Positions 32,947 to 41,396 are shown, numbered from the stretch's first letter. The stretch is 64,000 nucleotides of DNA from JAAYPI01 sp963668615 (GCA_963668615.2 CAXXCL010000003.1:310001-374000); one strand, 5' to 3'. Notes: generated by a model from the sequence alone, not told the origin. Numbers and translations: made by a program.

Positions 32947-33195
32947 AATAAAAGTATTAAATTTGGTTGAAAAGACGAAACATAAATCTACTCTCCGCAA
33001 AAGTAAGAAAATCAGCCCAAATAAAGACAAAAGTATTTTTATTTTTAACGAACATTGAGTCTCTTTCGAAATTTGGTACGCAAAATGTCACAAATTTCGG
33101 TATTGCAAAAAACATCATATCATATATCTTCTTGTAGAAAATTTTTGTATATTCGCACTGAGTAGAGAAGTTGGTAATTTGAAACAAAAATAAAA

Positions 33196-34248
33196 TTGAA
33201 GAATAAAATCTTATATATAACTCCACTCTTATCATCATTTATCAATAATGATATACAGGGTCTATCGAAAGAATATTCGGTAAAGGTGAACGCGTGCGAT
33301 TGGTCGAAAAAAAGCCGAACTATCCTCTACATGATCTCTCAAAAACTATTTATACTGCGACACCTTAGAAGCACCAAAGCTATTTTCATCTCTTTCGGAG
33401 GTTATTGGGCTTTAGTACCCACAATGATGGGGAAAATAATGGGTATACCTGTTTATATTATATTAAATGGTACCGACTGTGCTTCTATTCCATCATTACA
33501 TTATGGCAATTTACGCAAACCTTTATTAAAAGCAGTTTGCGGTTTTTGTTATAGACATGCTTCGATGTTATTACCCGTCAGCGGCTCATTGATTTCAACA
33601 AAAAACACATTTTATTCGAACTCCGATGAAAAAGAATATTTTCAAGGATATCGACACTTTTTTCCAGCCATTCAAACAAAAAACAAAACAATTTATAATG
33701 GTTTTGATACCTCTCTTTGGCATAAATTACCCGAAATTAAAAAAGAAGGAAATTCTTTTATCGCTGTTTTCTCGCAGAAACAATACATTTTAAAAGGAGG
33801 TGATCTCATCATTGAGGTAGCAAAACAAAATCCAAATTATAAATTTTATATTGCAGGATGCACACAACCATCGACTATAGATGAAAATAGCAATGTGATT
33901 TTTCTGGGTCGGCTTACTTCCGAAGAATTGAAGCAATATTACAGTAAATGTCAATTTGTTCTGCAACTGTCTATCTTTGAAGGATTTGGATGTTCTCTCT
34001 GTGAAGCTATGCTTTGCGAATGTATTCCAATAGGGTCATCTGTCAATATGATACCCGAAATAATTGGCAATACAGGATTTGTTGTAAACGACCGAAACGC
34101 GGAACAGGTAGAAAAAGCTATTTTATCGGCAATAGCAATTGAAGATAAAACCAAATTAGGAGAAATGGCACGGCAAAGAATTACAGAAAATTACAACCTC
34201 GAAAAAAGAATTTTTTCTTTGTTGGAAACTATCAATAATAAAAATTAA
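33196..34248 (+). CDS. Glycosyltransferase, GT4-like
   Basis: A 350-residue cytoplasmic glycosyltransferase of the GT-B fold. The C-terminal half holds the nucleotide-sugar site: FYIAGCTQ, VIFLGRLTSEELKQYYSKC, QLSIFEGFGCSLCEAMLCECIPIGS with the E-x7-E motif. The N-terminal domain is short and carries FISFGGYWALVPTMMGKI. Acceptor and sugar are unknown and no polysaccharide cluster surrounds it. The start appears to be a TTG at 33196; no in-frame ATG fits better. About 20 bases separate it from the lipocalin gene. Confidence 0.85.
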   Translation: MKNKILYITPLLSSFINNDIQGLSKEYSVKVNACDWSKKSRTILYMISQKLFILRHLRSTKAIFISFGGYWALVPTMMGKIMGIPVYIILNGTDCASIPSLHYGNLRKPLLKAVCGFCYRHASMLLPVSGSLISTKNTFYSNSDEKEYFQGYRHFFPAIQTKNKTIYNGFDTSLWHKLPEIKKEGNSFIAVFSQKQYILKGGDLIIEVAKQNPNYKFYIAGCTQPSTIDENSNVIFLGRLTSEELKQYYSKCQFVLQLSIFEGFGCSLCEAMLCECIPIGSSVNMIPEIIGNTGFVVNDRNAEQVEKAILSAIAIEDKTKLGEMARQRITENYNLEKRIFSLLETINNKN

Positions 34249-34268
34249 TCACCTAAAAACACACGAGA

Positions 34269-34841
34269 ATGAAAACGAAAAAACTACGAATTGGTGCCAC
34301 TTTATTCGGATTAGTCAGCATCCTATCTCTTAATTCTTGCAACAGCATTCCCAATGGTGCAAGGGCGGTAAAAAACTTTGATAAAAGTAAATATTTGGGT
34401 AAATGGTACGAAATTGCCCGTTTAGACTTTAAGTATGAAAAAAACTTAAACAATACAACTGCCAACTATTCTTTAAATACCGACAATACAATCAAAGTAG
34501 TAAATAGAGGATTTAACTACAAAACACACCAGTGGAAAGAAGCAATTGGAAAAGCAAAATTTGCAGGTAAAGCCGACGAAGCCAAGCTAAAAGTATCTTT
34601 CTTTGGTCCTTTTTACAGTGGATACAATGTAATTGCCATCGACCCCGAATATAGATATGCTCTCGTTGTAGGAAAAAGCCTTAAATACATGTGGATTCTT
34701 TCTCGTACAACGATTATTCCCGAAACAATTAAAAGAGAATATCTACAAAAAGCCAAAGCCATTGGTTATAATACAGATGCTCTTATTTGGGTAGAGCATA
34801 ATCAAAATAAAAATTTGAGCGATGAATTGTGTAATCAATAA
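34269..34841 (+). CDS. blc: Bacterial lipocalin (Blc-like) lipoprotein
   Basis: A 190-residue protein with a lipoprotein signal ending SLNSCNS near residue 26. The lipocalin GxW motif is YLGKWYEIARLDFKYEKN. The barrel continues with NYSLNTDNTIKVVNRGFN and ends with the YKYMWILSRT-type strand (YMWILSRTTIIPE). It is probably anchored in the outer membrane and binds lipids, as Blc does under envelope stress. Confidence 0.92.
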   Translation: MKTKKLRIGATLFGLVSILSLNSCNSIPNGARAVKNFDKSKYLGKWYEIARLDFKYEKNLNNTTANYSLNTDNTIKVVNRGFNYKTHQWKEAIGKAKFAGKADEAKLKVSFFGPFYSGYNVIAIDPEYRYALVVGKSLKYMWILSRTTIIPETIKREYLQKAKAIGYNTDALIWVEHNQNKNLSDELCNQ

Positions 34842-34853
34842 ACGATTGTGGGG

Positions 34854-34861
34854 TATATTTG
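34854..34861 (+). promoter_or_regulatory. Possible purE -7 box
   Basis: TATATTTG lies 39 bases before the purE ATG and fits the -7 consensus. No TTTG stands at the right distance; an ATTG is 24 bases upstream. Weak call. Confidence 0.35.
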
Positions 34862-34900
34862 TAAACTGAAAAGGAAACTTACTAACATAATTAATAGAAC

Positions 34901-35371
34901 ATGAAAGTTGTTATAATAATGGGATCAAAATCCGACCTTGATTGGGGTAATCAAATCAAATCCGTACTCGATAAATTTGAGATTGAATCGGTTATAAGAA
35001 TAGCATCTGCACACAAAGTGCCGATTAAATGCTACGAATTGATAAAAGAATACGAAAAAGAAAATGTTGTGTTTATAACCATTGCCGGCATGAGCAATGC
35101 TTTGAGCGGATTTGCCGATGCACAAACCCATTGTCCGGTTATTGCATGCCCTCCGTATAGTGATAAATTTGGTGGTGCCGATATTTTCTCCAGTCTTCGT
35201 ATGCCATCCGGAGTTGCTCCTCTGACGGTACTATCGCCCGAAAATGCAGCATTTGCCGCCGCTAAGATTTTCGGACTTACAAATCCGGCAGTACAAGAAA
35301 AAATTATTGCTTATCAAGCAAAAAGACGCAACGACATTGAAGAAGCTGACGCTATCCTTCAGAAAAAATAA
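34901..35371 (+). CDS. purE: N5-carboxyaminoimidazole ribonucleotide mutase
   Basis: A 156-residue class I PurE, which moves the carboxyl group of N5-CAIR to give CAIR in purine synthesis. The motifs GSKSDLDW at residue 7, SAHKVP near 42, AGMSNALSGF near 66 and MPSGVAPLTV near 106 form the active site; the histidine of SAHK is catalytic. Length is normal. No other purine gene is adjacent. It is the last chromosomal-type gene before the first cassette-like block. Confidence 0.95.
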   Translation: MKVVIIMGSKSDLDWGNQIKSVLDKFEIESVIRIASAHKVPIKCYELIKEYEKENVVFITIAGMSNALSGFADAQTHCPVIACPPYSDKFGGADIFSSLRMPSGVAPLTVLSPENAAFAAAKIFGLTNPAVQEKIIAYQAKRRNDIEEADAILQKK

Positions 35372-35404
35372 TAAAACTAACAAAAAAACGTCTGTTTCTC
35401 TTCT

Positions 35405-35562
35405 CAATAAAATTCCTGTATGTGCAATAACCAGAAAATAGGTAAATATTCTAACATTCTAAATAACACAACTTTAGCTAAACAAACACACACTTCTATA
35501 GCGGATGTATGTGCAATAGCGTAGTACATACAGGAATTTGTTGCACATACACGGATGTTACC
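35405..35562 (+). repeat. attC-like palindrome 1 (before the helicase gene)
   Basis: The stretch ATTCCTGTATGTGCAATA at 35409-35426 is complementary to parts of 35520-35552 (ACATACAGGAAT and TTGCACATACA), and it ends GGATGTTACC. The right half (about 35500-35560) resembles 61063-61126 closely: AGCGGAT(G/A)TATGTGC, then GTAG(T/C)ACATA, GAATTT, GCACATA and GTGTTA or ATGTTA. It marks the left border of the first cassette-like block. Confidence 0.5.
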
Positions 35563-35598
35563 AACAAGCCAAAGAAACATCCTGCTAAAAAGTAAATT

Positions 35599-38301
35599 AT
35601 GAATAAAATAGACTCTCATATTTTAGAAATTAACAAAGTGATTTGTAAAAACATTGATAAATTCGATGTCGCAGATAGAGGTCTATTATCACAAAATATA
35701 TTATCACAACTTAGAAACTTTGTAGAGCATATATCTCTAAAAATATTTGATAATGGGAGGAATATAGATGTCTCTTATGAAAATATAGAAAAGGCAAATG
35801 CATACGTAAAGACTATCGGAAAATTAAAATTCCTTAGCCGTTTCCATAATCTGTTACAGATTACAGCTTCGCATTATACACTTGATGAAGAAAATTCAGA
35901 ACGCTTAATGTTAAAGTACTATGAGTACTTAATTAAAGTGAAATCATACTTAAAAAAAAGCTACAATTTAGAGGTTCTTGAAAATATCAATGAATTCCCA
36001 ATAGATATAGACTCTAACTTAAATGAATATTATGAAAAAATAGCTAAGAAATTAAATCAACCGGAAAGAGTTAGAACAAAAACTTCTTATGATGACAGAT
36101 ATTACATCCAAAAAATAAAACCTTTTGTTGTTAATTATGAGGTATACTATGAAGTTACATTTACAAGAGCTAATGATTACGTAAGTAAGTTTGACCGTAT
36201 AATTGCATTTACTAAACTTGATATTTCTTCAAATTATGCAGTTAAGCTAGGTGTAAGCAATGATAGTATTGATATTCTGGATAAAAATATGCCAATTCAA
36301 ATAATTGATAAATGGGAAATATCAATTAGACAATGTGAATTAAATCACTTTGCTGACTTTTTTGGAAATCATTCTGACATAGGTGGAACAAAAGAGATTT
36401 ATGAATTAATGAAATATCTGACTGAAACGGGTTTTAATTTAGTAGAACTTATTGATTTTAATGATAGCTATTTTAACTATATAAAAGGGGAAATTACAGA
36501 GAATGCGAAAGTTACCCATTTCTTTGACATTTTAGAAAAATGCCGTGTAATAACAAAAGGAAAGTATGGAGGTCATAATATAATCAGATACTTTCTGTAT
36601 AAATTAAATAATCAGATATTGAAAAAGCAGTATAATCGTAAAACTTGCAACTTATTATCTAATTTGAATCTAAAATATGGATGTATCCCTTTTGACAAAA
36701 TGCCATTTATTTTTTCACCAATTAATCATAACCCGAAATTATCAGATTTATTTGGATGTATTGATACAACCAATCGAGAACATGAATTACTTGCTAGATT
36801 AATAAAAAATAATATTGAACAAAATAGTCAGTTATATACCCCCAAAAAAGATATCACCAATTTTGAGAATATTGAAAACCTTATTGGACGATATAATAAT
36901 AACATTTATTATAAACATAATGAAAGTAAAATAGATGAATACAAGGAACATGTGTTTATTAGAAGTTATGAAAAAGATACTTATCAAATTATTGAAAAAT
37001 TAAAAGGAATATCATCCGAAGGAATTAGAAACTACTCAAATTCTGTTAATTCTTGGCTACAAACATCTTCATACAATATTGACTGTAACGAGAAAAAAGA
37101 AGCGTTAATTCAAATGTTTGAAAAATCAAGAGTTGCCCTTATATATGGTGCTGCTGGAACAGGTAAATCAACAATGATAAACCATATTTCAAACTTCTTT
37201 AATGATGATAAGAAACTATTTTTAGCTAATACAAACCCAGCAGTTGATAACTTAAAAAGAAGAGTAAAGGCAGCTAATTGTACTTTTAAAACCATATCCA
37301 AATTTCTATCCAACTGGAATAAAGAGTATAATTATGATATTTTGATAATGGATGAGTGCAGTACTGTAAGTAATTCCGACATGTTAAAAGTACTTGAAAA
37401 AGCATCTTTTAAACTTTTGGTCTTAGTAGGTGATGTCTTTCAGATAGAATCAATTCTTTTTGGTAATTGGTTCAGTTTAGCAAAAGCATTTGTTCCTAAT
37501 TCTGCTGTTTTTGAATTAAAAACTCCTTACAGAAGCAATAGTACAAACTTATTGACCTTATGGGATAGAGTAAGAAATCTTGAAGATAATATTCTTGAAT
37601 GTTTAACAAGGAATAATTATTCAGTTACTTTAGATGAATCGATTTTTGAGCATACTGAAAATGACGAAATAATTCTCTGTTTAAACTACGATGGACTTTA
37701 TGGTATAAATAACATTAATCGTTTTCTACAAGGAAGCAATAGAAACACACCTATTGAGTGGGGAACTCATATCTATAAAATTAATGACCCTATTCTGTTC
37801 AACGAAACAGATAGATTTGCTCCTTTAATTTATAATAACCTAAAGGGTAGATTAGCTAATATCAAAATATTTGAAGATAAAATACAGTTTGATATTGAAG
37901 TAGATAAAGTAATAAATGAATTCGAAGCTGAAGATTTTGATTTTGAATTGCTTGATAATGCTAAGAATGGAAATTCAGTTATTCGTTTTTCTGTAAATAA
38001 ATATAAAAGTACCGACGACGACGACGACACATCATCCAATACCGTTGTACCGTTTCAAGTTGCTTATGCTGTTTCAATACATAAAGCTCAGGGTTTAGAA
38101 TATAAATCAGTTAAGATTGTAATTACCAATGAAGTTGAAGAGATGATATCTCATAATATTTTCTATACAGCAATAACAAGGGCGAGAGAAAAATTGAAAA
38201 TATATTGGACTCCTGAAACGGAAAACAAAATATTGTCGACAATGGAAAAACGGTCAATCGGCAGAGATGTTTCATTATTAAAATCAAAATATGAATTATA
38301 A
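35599..38301 (+). CDS. SF1 helicase with N-terminal HEPN-like region
   Basis: A 900-residue protein. The C-terminal part is a UvrD/RecD-type SF1 helicase: Walker A GAAGTGKST from residue 517, Walker B IMDECS at 583-588, motif III GDVFQIES, PYRSN, and SIHKAQGLEYKS then YTAITRARE near 856-864. The first 500 residues match no helicase domain that I recognise. Residues 39-44 read RNFVEH inside a helix, which is the RNxxxH form of the HEPN ribonuclease motif (Rx4-6H). A second Lys/Tyr-rich helix follows at about 108-128. HEPN plus helicase fusions are known in defence and toxin proteins, so an anti-phage role is inferred. A five-Asp run occurs near residue 810. The gene is AT-rich and flanked by attC-like palindromes, with no neighbour partner. 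Confidence 0.78.
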   Translation: MNKIDSHILEINKVICKNIDKFDVADRGLLSQNILSQLRNFVEHISLKIFDNGRNIDVSYENIEKANAYVKTIGKLKFLSRFHNLLQITASHYTLDEENSERLMLKYYEYLIKVKSYLKKSYNLEVLENINEFPIDIDSNLNEYYEKIAKKLNQPERVRTKTSYDDRYYIQKIKPFVVNYEVYYEVTFTRANDYVSKFDRIIAFTKLDISSNYAVKLGVSNDSIDILDKNMPIQIIDKWEISIRQCELNHFADFFGNHSDIGGTKEIYELMKYLTETGFNLVELIDFNDSYFNYIKGEITENAKVTHFFDILEKCRVITKGKYGGHNIIRYFLYKLNNQILKKQYNRKTCNLLSNLNLKYGCIPFDKMPFIFSPINHNPKLSDLFGCIDTTNREHELLARLIKNNIEQNSQLYTPKKDITNFENIENLIGRYNNNIYYKHNESKIDEYKEHVFIRSYEKDTYQIIEKLKGISSEGIRNYSNSVNSWLQTSSYNIDCNEKKEALIQMFEKSRVALIYGAAGTGKSTMINHISNFFNDDKKLFLANTNPAVDNLKRRVKAANCTFKTISKFLSNWNKEYNYDILIMDECSTVSNSDMLKVLEKASFKLLVLVGDVFQIESILFGNWFSLAKAFVPNSAVFELKTPYRSNSTNLLTLWDRVRNLEDNILECLTRNNYSVTLDESIFEHTENDEIILCLNYDGLYGINNINRFLQGSNRNTPIEWGTHIYKINDPILFNETDRFAPLIYNNLKGRLANIKIFEDKIQFDIEVDKVINEFEAEDFDFELLDNAKNGNSVIRFSVNKYKSTDDDDDTSSNTVVPFQVAYAVSIHKAQGLEYKSVKIVITNEVEEMISHNIFYTAITRAREKLKIYWTPETENKILSTMEKRSIGRDVSLLKSKYEL

Positions 38302-38303
38302 AA

Positions 38304-38446
38304 GGCCAGTTGGTAACAATGTATATACAAAATAGGCGTGAAAGCAGTAATTTCAAGGGCTGTAGTCCGCTTCAAAATTGTCACGGTTTGATAAGTTTGA
38401 AGCACGCAACCGCCTACTTTGCATATACTTACCGTTAGTGGTATTT
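38304..38446 (+). repeat. attC-like palindrome 2
   Basis: The left arm 38312-38338 (GGTAACAATGTATATAC..TAGGCG) pairs with the right arm 38411-38441 (CGCCTACTTTGCATATAC..CGTTAG). An inner stem GCTTCAAA/TTTGAAGC lies at about 38369-38403. It begins three bases after the helicase stop and ends 46 bases before the next start. The outer AAC...GTTAG ends and nested stems resemble an integron attC site. Confidence 0.6.
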
Positions 38447-38492
38447 TAAAAAAAGAAGATATCACATTTAATCAACCTAATCAATTACCAAA

Positions 38493-39284
38493 ATGATAAA
38501 AAATGGGAAAATCACAATTGCTTTTTTAATTGGTTCTATTGTTGTAAGTTTTATTTCAGGTAATGTAAAACTTGACAACCCGAATGTTGGTGAAATAATA
38601 GGAGGAGTTTTAGGTTCTGTACTCATTCTTTTCGTTATTCCTCTTTTACTTACATATCTTATAAAACTATTCAGAAAATGGGTAAAGAAAGACCTGAAAG
38701 GAAATGAATTTGTATCTACTTATGCTGTAGCGTGGAGTATACTTACATTCCTCATTTTATATGGTTCGTGTTCCAATAAACAAGTTAATTCAACTGACAA
38801 TAGTGACTCGGGATATCTTTATAGCCCCAAAAATTCAGCATATTCTGTTGAATTTAGCAGAAAACCAACAATTACCCCAACGACTTCTCCATTTGTTTCA
38901 GGTAATGTAAACGGTGAAATTGCAGAAGTTGATTTGGCAAATTTCAAAACTTTTGAAAGGGTTGAATTTTATACTTTAGATAAATCCTATATAAATCTTT
39001 TCGACAATGATGCAATCTCAAAATTTCTAACTGAATATAGTCGATATAATGGATTAAGTTTTCCGGAAATTAAATTCAATCAAGAGCAAAATAATAAGTA
39101 TGCTGAGTTAAGAGCTTACAAAACGGCTACTCTAAGTAATGGAAAAGAAAAAACCTTGACCTTTGTTGCCAGAGTATTTCTTAAAGGCGAAACATTTTTC
39201 GTGACATATGTTGGGGCTGATTCTGAAGACTTTCCGACGCCAGACATTGTTAAGTTTTGGGATTCGACAAAATGCAAAGAATAA
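38493..39284 (+). CDS. Unknown membrane protein in cassette block
   Basis: A 263-residue protein of no family I recognise. Three hydrophobic segments are visible (about residues 7-24, 33-57 and 76-92). After the third comes a cysteine (GSCSNK) and a soluble tail from about 95 with two-strand-like stretches and ETFFVTYVGADSEDFPTPD near the end. The soluble part probably faces the periplasm. It shares its cassette with the small protein 31 bases downstream, so the two may act together. No promoter is apparent. Confidence 0.65.
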   Translation: MIKNGKITIAFLIGSIVVSFISGNVKLDNPNVGEIIGGVLGSVLILFVIPLLLTYLIKLFRKWVKKDLKGNEFVSTYAVAWSILTFLILYGSCSNKQVNSTDNSDSGYLYSPKNSAYSVEFSRKPTITPTTSPFVSGNVNGEIAEVDLANFKTFERVEFYTLDKSYINLFDNDAISKFLTEYSRYNGLSFPEIKFNQEQNNKYAELRAYKTATLSNGKEKTLTFVARVFLKGETFFVTYVGADSEDFPTPDIVKFWDSTKCKE

Positions 39285-39315
39285 AAATTCTAAAAAGTGA
39301 ATTAAAAATATCATT

Positions 39316-39588
39316 ATGAGCGAGATTACACCTGAAAATGTCCAATTAAAAGATTGGATTTCCGTAGGAATGAATGATGCCGTGGTTTGTCATATTTATA
39401 AAGATGAACCGGGAAAAATTGAAGTTGTGTATTTAGACCGGAGAAATAGAGCAATTAACGAAGATGTCCATTTTAAAGATGGAAAATGGACTTTTGTTTA
39501 CGATGGACCAAATGGAGGATATGCAGACAATTACTCAAGACTTGATGAGTTTGTTTCCATTTTGAGAGCTGGACGTTGGAGAAAATAA
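39316..39588 (+). CDS. Small protein of unknown function
   Basis: A 90-residue soluble protein, rich in Asp, Tyr and Arg, with VCHIYKDEPGKIEVVYLDRRNRAI and a C-terminal FVYDGPNGGYADNYSRL. No signal peptide or membrane helix. The pattern is of a small beta-rich domain. I recall similar short proteins from accessory regions of Bacteroidota and Proteobacteria but no function. It is the second gene of the second cassette-like unit. Confidence 0.6.
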   Translation: MSEITPENVQLKDWISVGMNDAVVCHIYKDEPGKIEVVYLDRRNRAINEDVHFKDGKWTFVYDGPNGGYADNYSRLDEFVSILRAGRWRK

Positions 39589-39589
39589 A

Positions 39590-39730
39590 AAACGACCACA
39601 CAACAAATTGTAAATTGCATTGCGGGGTTGGTGGTGTGTCGTACGCTGGATTCTCGCAACATCGTTCCGTCCTGCTGGACAGGAACGAGCTCCGAAATCC
39701 CCTACGTAGCATATACTAAACGTTAGCAGT
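39590..39730 (+). repeat. attC-like palindrome 3
   Basis: The left arm 39600-39627 (ACAACAAATTGTAAATTGCA..GGGG) pairs imperfectly with the right arm 39699-39727 (CCCC..TGCATATAC-like..AACGTTAGC). An inner hairpin CGTTCC..GGAACG lies at 39663-39687. It starts directly after the 90-residue gene and ends GTTAGCAG. Confidence 0.6.
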
Positions 39731-39754
39731 AATTTAAAAAAAAAAAAGAAAAGA

Positions 39755-40621
39755 ATGAAAAGAATGAAAAAACTAATAGGCATTTTATTAGTCCTGACTT
39801 TATGCACGACAACCGTAAAAGGACAAGAATTTTTTGAAGATGGTAGTATGAAACTAACAGAAGTTTCAACTGACAAGAAATATGGTTACGAACCTAACCA
39901 TAAGACCTCAATTAAAGTCGGGAGAATTGAAAATGAACAAGCTTATTTGAAAGCATTGCGTGGACCTAATGGCGAATCTGTTCAATTTAGACGATGGTCG
40001 AGTTGTTGTGAATTCAAAAGCAAATCGGCAGCTTTTGGTAAAGGGCTATTGGACAAATATGAAGTTTATTATCAAGGTTTGAAAGAACCTATTATTTTAT
40101 ATGTTAACGGGTATGACTATGAAAATCCAGAAGCACCTTTTGGGTTTACTTTTGTTACAGCAGACAAAATAGAAAAACCAATAATTTTTCCAGCTGACAG
40201 TTTATTAAAAGTAAACTTTTGCAACACTCAGACACAATATGCTGTGGGCAAGGAATTCTTACTGAACGACAAAATTGGAGAAAAACCTGAACCAGATACA
40301 AACCCTAACTTTGATGGCGGACCTGAAGAATTGAAAAAATATTTTGCAGACAAACCATTGACGGATGAAAGAGTTAAAGATGCAGTTTTTAGAGTTGCTA
40401 TTGCTTTTGTTGTTGACTGCAACGGTAAAGCGGGAAATTTTATGATTATAACAAAAGGAAAAGGACTTGCAGAAACTTTTGCAAACCAAGTTTTAGAGAG
40501 AGTAAATAAAATGCCACAGAATTGGAAAGCCGCAACTAAAAACGGAGAAAATGTATATTGCTATCAAGTTCTATCATTTACTGTGACAGGTGGACAGCTT
40601 GACAAAGTATCATATAGATGA
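39755..40621 (+). CDS. Secreted protein with TonB-C-like end
   Basis: A 288-residue protein with a signal peptide (basic start, hydrophobic ILLVLTLCTTTVKGQ, cleavage near residue 25). The middle is unknown and has a Cys pair in RWSSCCEFKS. The C-terminal part from about residue 200 (VKDAVFRVAIAFVVDCNGK, LAETFANQVLERVNKMPQNWKAA) resembles the TonB C-terminal fold seen in many Bacteroidota exported proteins. It is likely periplasmic. A role in transport energising is not supported, since no N-terminal anchor is present. Sole gene of the third cassette-like unit. Confidence 0.65.
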   Translation: MKRMKKLIGILLVLTLCTTTVKGQEFFEDGSMKLTEVSTDKKYGYEPNHKTSIKVGRIENEQAYLKALRGPNGESVQFRRWSSCCEFKSKSAAFGKGLLDKYEVYYQGLKEPIILYVNGYDYENPEAPFGFTFVTADKIEKPIIFPADSLLKVNFCNTQTQYAVGKEFLLNDKIGEKPEPDTNPNFDGGPEELKKYFADKPLTDERVKDAVFRVAIAFVVDCNGKAGNFMIITKGKGLAETFANQVLERVNKMPQNWKAATKNGENVYCYQVLSFTVTGGQLDKVSYR

Positions 40622-40635
40622 CAAAATAAAAAACT

Positions 40636-40735
40636 ACTGCTAACACACGCTTTTAGGTTTGCACAATAATTAGAATTTTGAGAGGCGAGGTTGATTTTTT
40701 ACTTTTGTTGTAAAAAAGCAAGGAATTAACCGACT
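40636..40735 (+). repeat. attC-like left end with 92-base dispersed repeat
   Basis: It begins CTGCTAACACACGC 15 bases after the preceding stop. The block 40641-40731 is nearly identical to 61755-61848, differing by a few bases and a short insertion. A matching GTTAG right end is not clear here, so the unit may be a partial or edge site. Confidence 0.55.
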
Positions 40736-40778
40736 ATTAAGAGTAAACTATTAACACACGTAAATGTAATTTATCCTT

Positions 40779-40827
40779 GTCGGGTTGGATTTACAATCAT
40801 ACCTAGTCGGAAGATTGCAAATCCGAC
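40779..40827. repeat. Second palindrome family, copy 1
   Basis: GTCGGGTTGGATTTACAATC (40779-40798) pairs with GATTGCAAATCCGAC (40813-40827). Related GGATTnnnAATCC(GAC) palindromes occur at 62326-62359 and 63699-63723, always in the cassette-like blocks. Confidence 0.5.
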
Positions 40828-40879
40828 GCGATGAGAAATGCTCTACTTTGGATAAAAGCAGAACATTTTTCATAACAAC

Positions 40880-41209
40880 TTACCCTTTTATCATTGTAAG
40901 AAGCATTTTGAACTTCTCAATAGCGGTAAGAGCATGAGTAATATTGGCAGGCATAATAATACTTTCGCCAACAACCAATATATGCGACTTTTTATCTATA
41001 ATAATTTCTGCCTTACCATCTAACAGCTGAACCATACCGTCAAAAGGTGCCGTATGTTCACTTAACATTTCTCCTTTATCAAAAGCAAACAACGTAAGAT
41101 TGCCTTGGTCGTTTTTCAATAATACTTTACTTACAATTGATCCATCAGCATAAGTAATACTCTCGGCAAGGCTAAATTTCTTAGCTTTAGTAAATTCTTG
41201 CTTTTCCAT
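40880..41209 (-). CDS. Single-domain cupin protein
   Basis: A 109-residue cupin (double-stranded beta-helix). LFAFDKGEMLSEHTAPFDGMVQLLDGKAEI gives the first cupin motif, reduced to one clear histidine and one acid. VGESIIMPANITHALTA gives the second, with His. Small cupins of this form in Bacteroidota and clostridia are often regulatory or binding proteins, with no proven reaction. It is divergent from the redox operon, and the shared 220-base gap holds two palindromic sites. Confidence 0.82.
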   Translation of the reverse strand: MEKQEFTKAKKFSLAESITYADGSIVSKVLLKNDQGNLTLFAFDKGEMLSEHTAPFDGMVQLLDGKAEIIIDKKSHILVVGESIIMPANITHALTAIEKFKMLLTMIKG

Positions 41210-41344
41210 AATCGCGGGGTATTAATTCTGGGTTAAAAAACTATTCCGGTAAATATAGGTAAACTTTGGTTATATATAAACCTATTAAAAAAAATTGTGA
41301 AGAAAACATGTCATTTTTCATAATTTTTATTCCAAAAGAAATAT

Positions 41345-41357
41345 TTTCCATTGGAAA
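41345..41357. promoter_or_regulatory. Palindromic operator candidate, copy 1
   Basis: TTTCCATTGGAAA is a perfect 6+1+6 palindrome. A second copy with the same arms (TTTCCA A TGGAAA) has its centre 52 bases away, about five helical turns. Both lie between the cupin gene and the redox operon. Confidence 0.55.
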
Positions 41358-41396
41358 TTTGTTTGGTATTAAAATAATTCATATCATTGCAAAAGA

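Noticed and set aside
38014..38032. GAC trinucleotide repeat in the helicase gene, possible phase variation
   Set aside because: Changes in a three-base repeat keep the frame, so it would only alter an Asp run.
35372..40735. CRISPR array
   Set aside because: The repeats are far apart, differ in length and flank genes; there are no regular spacers and no cas genes.
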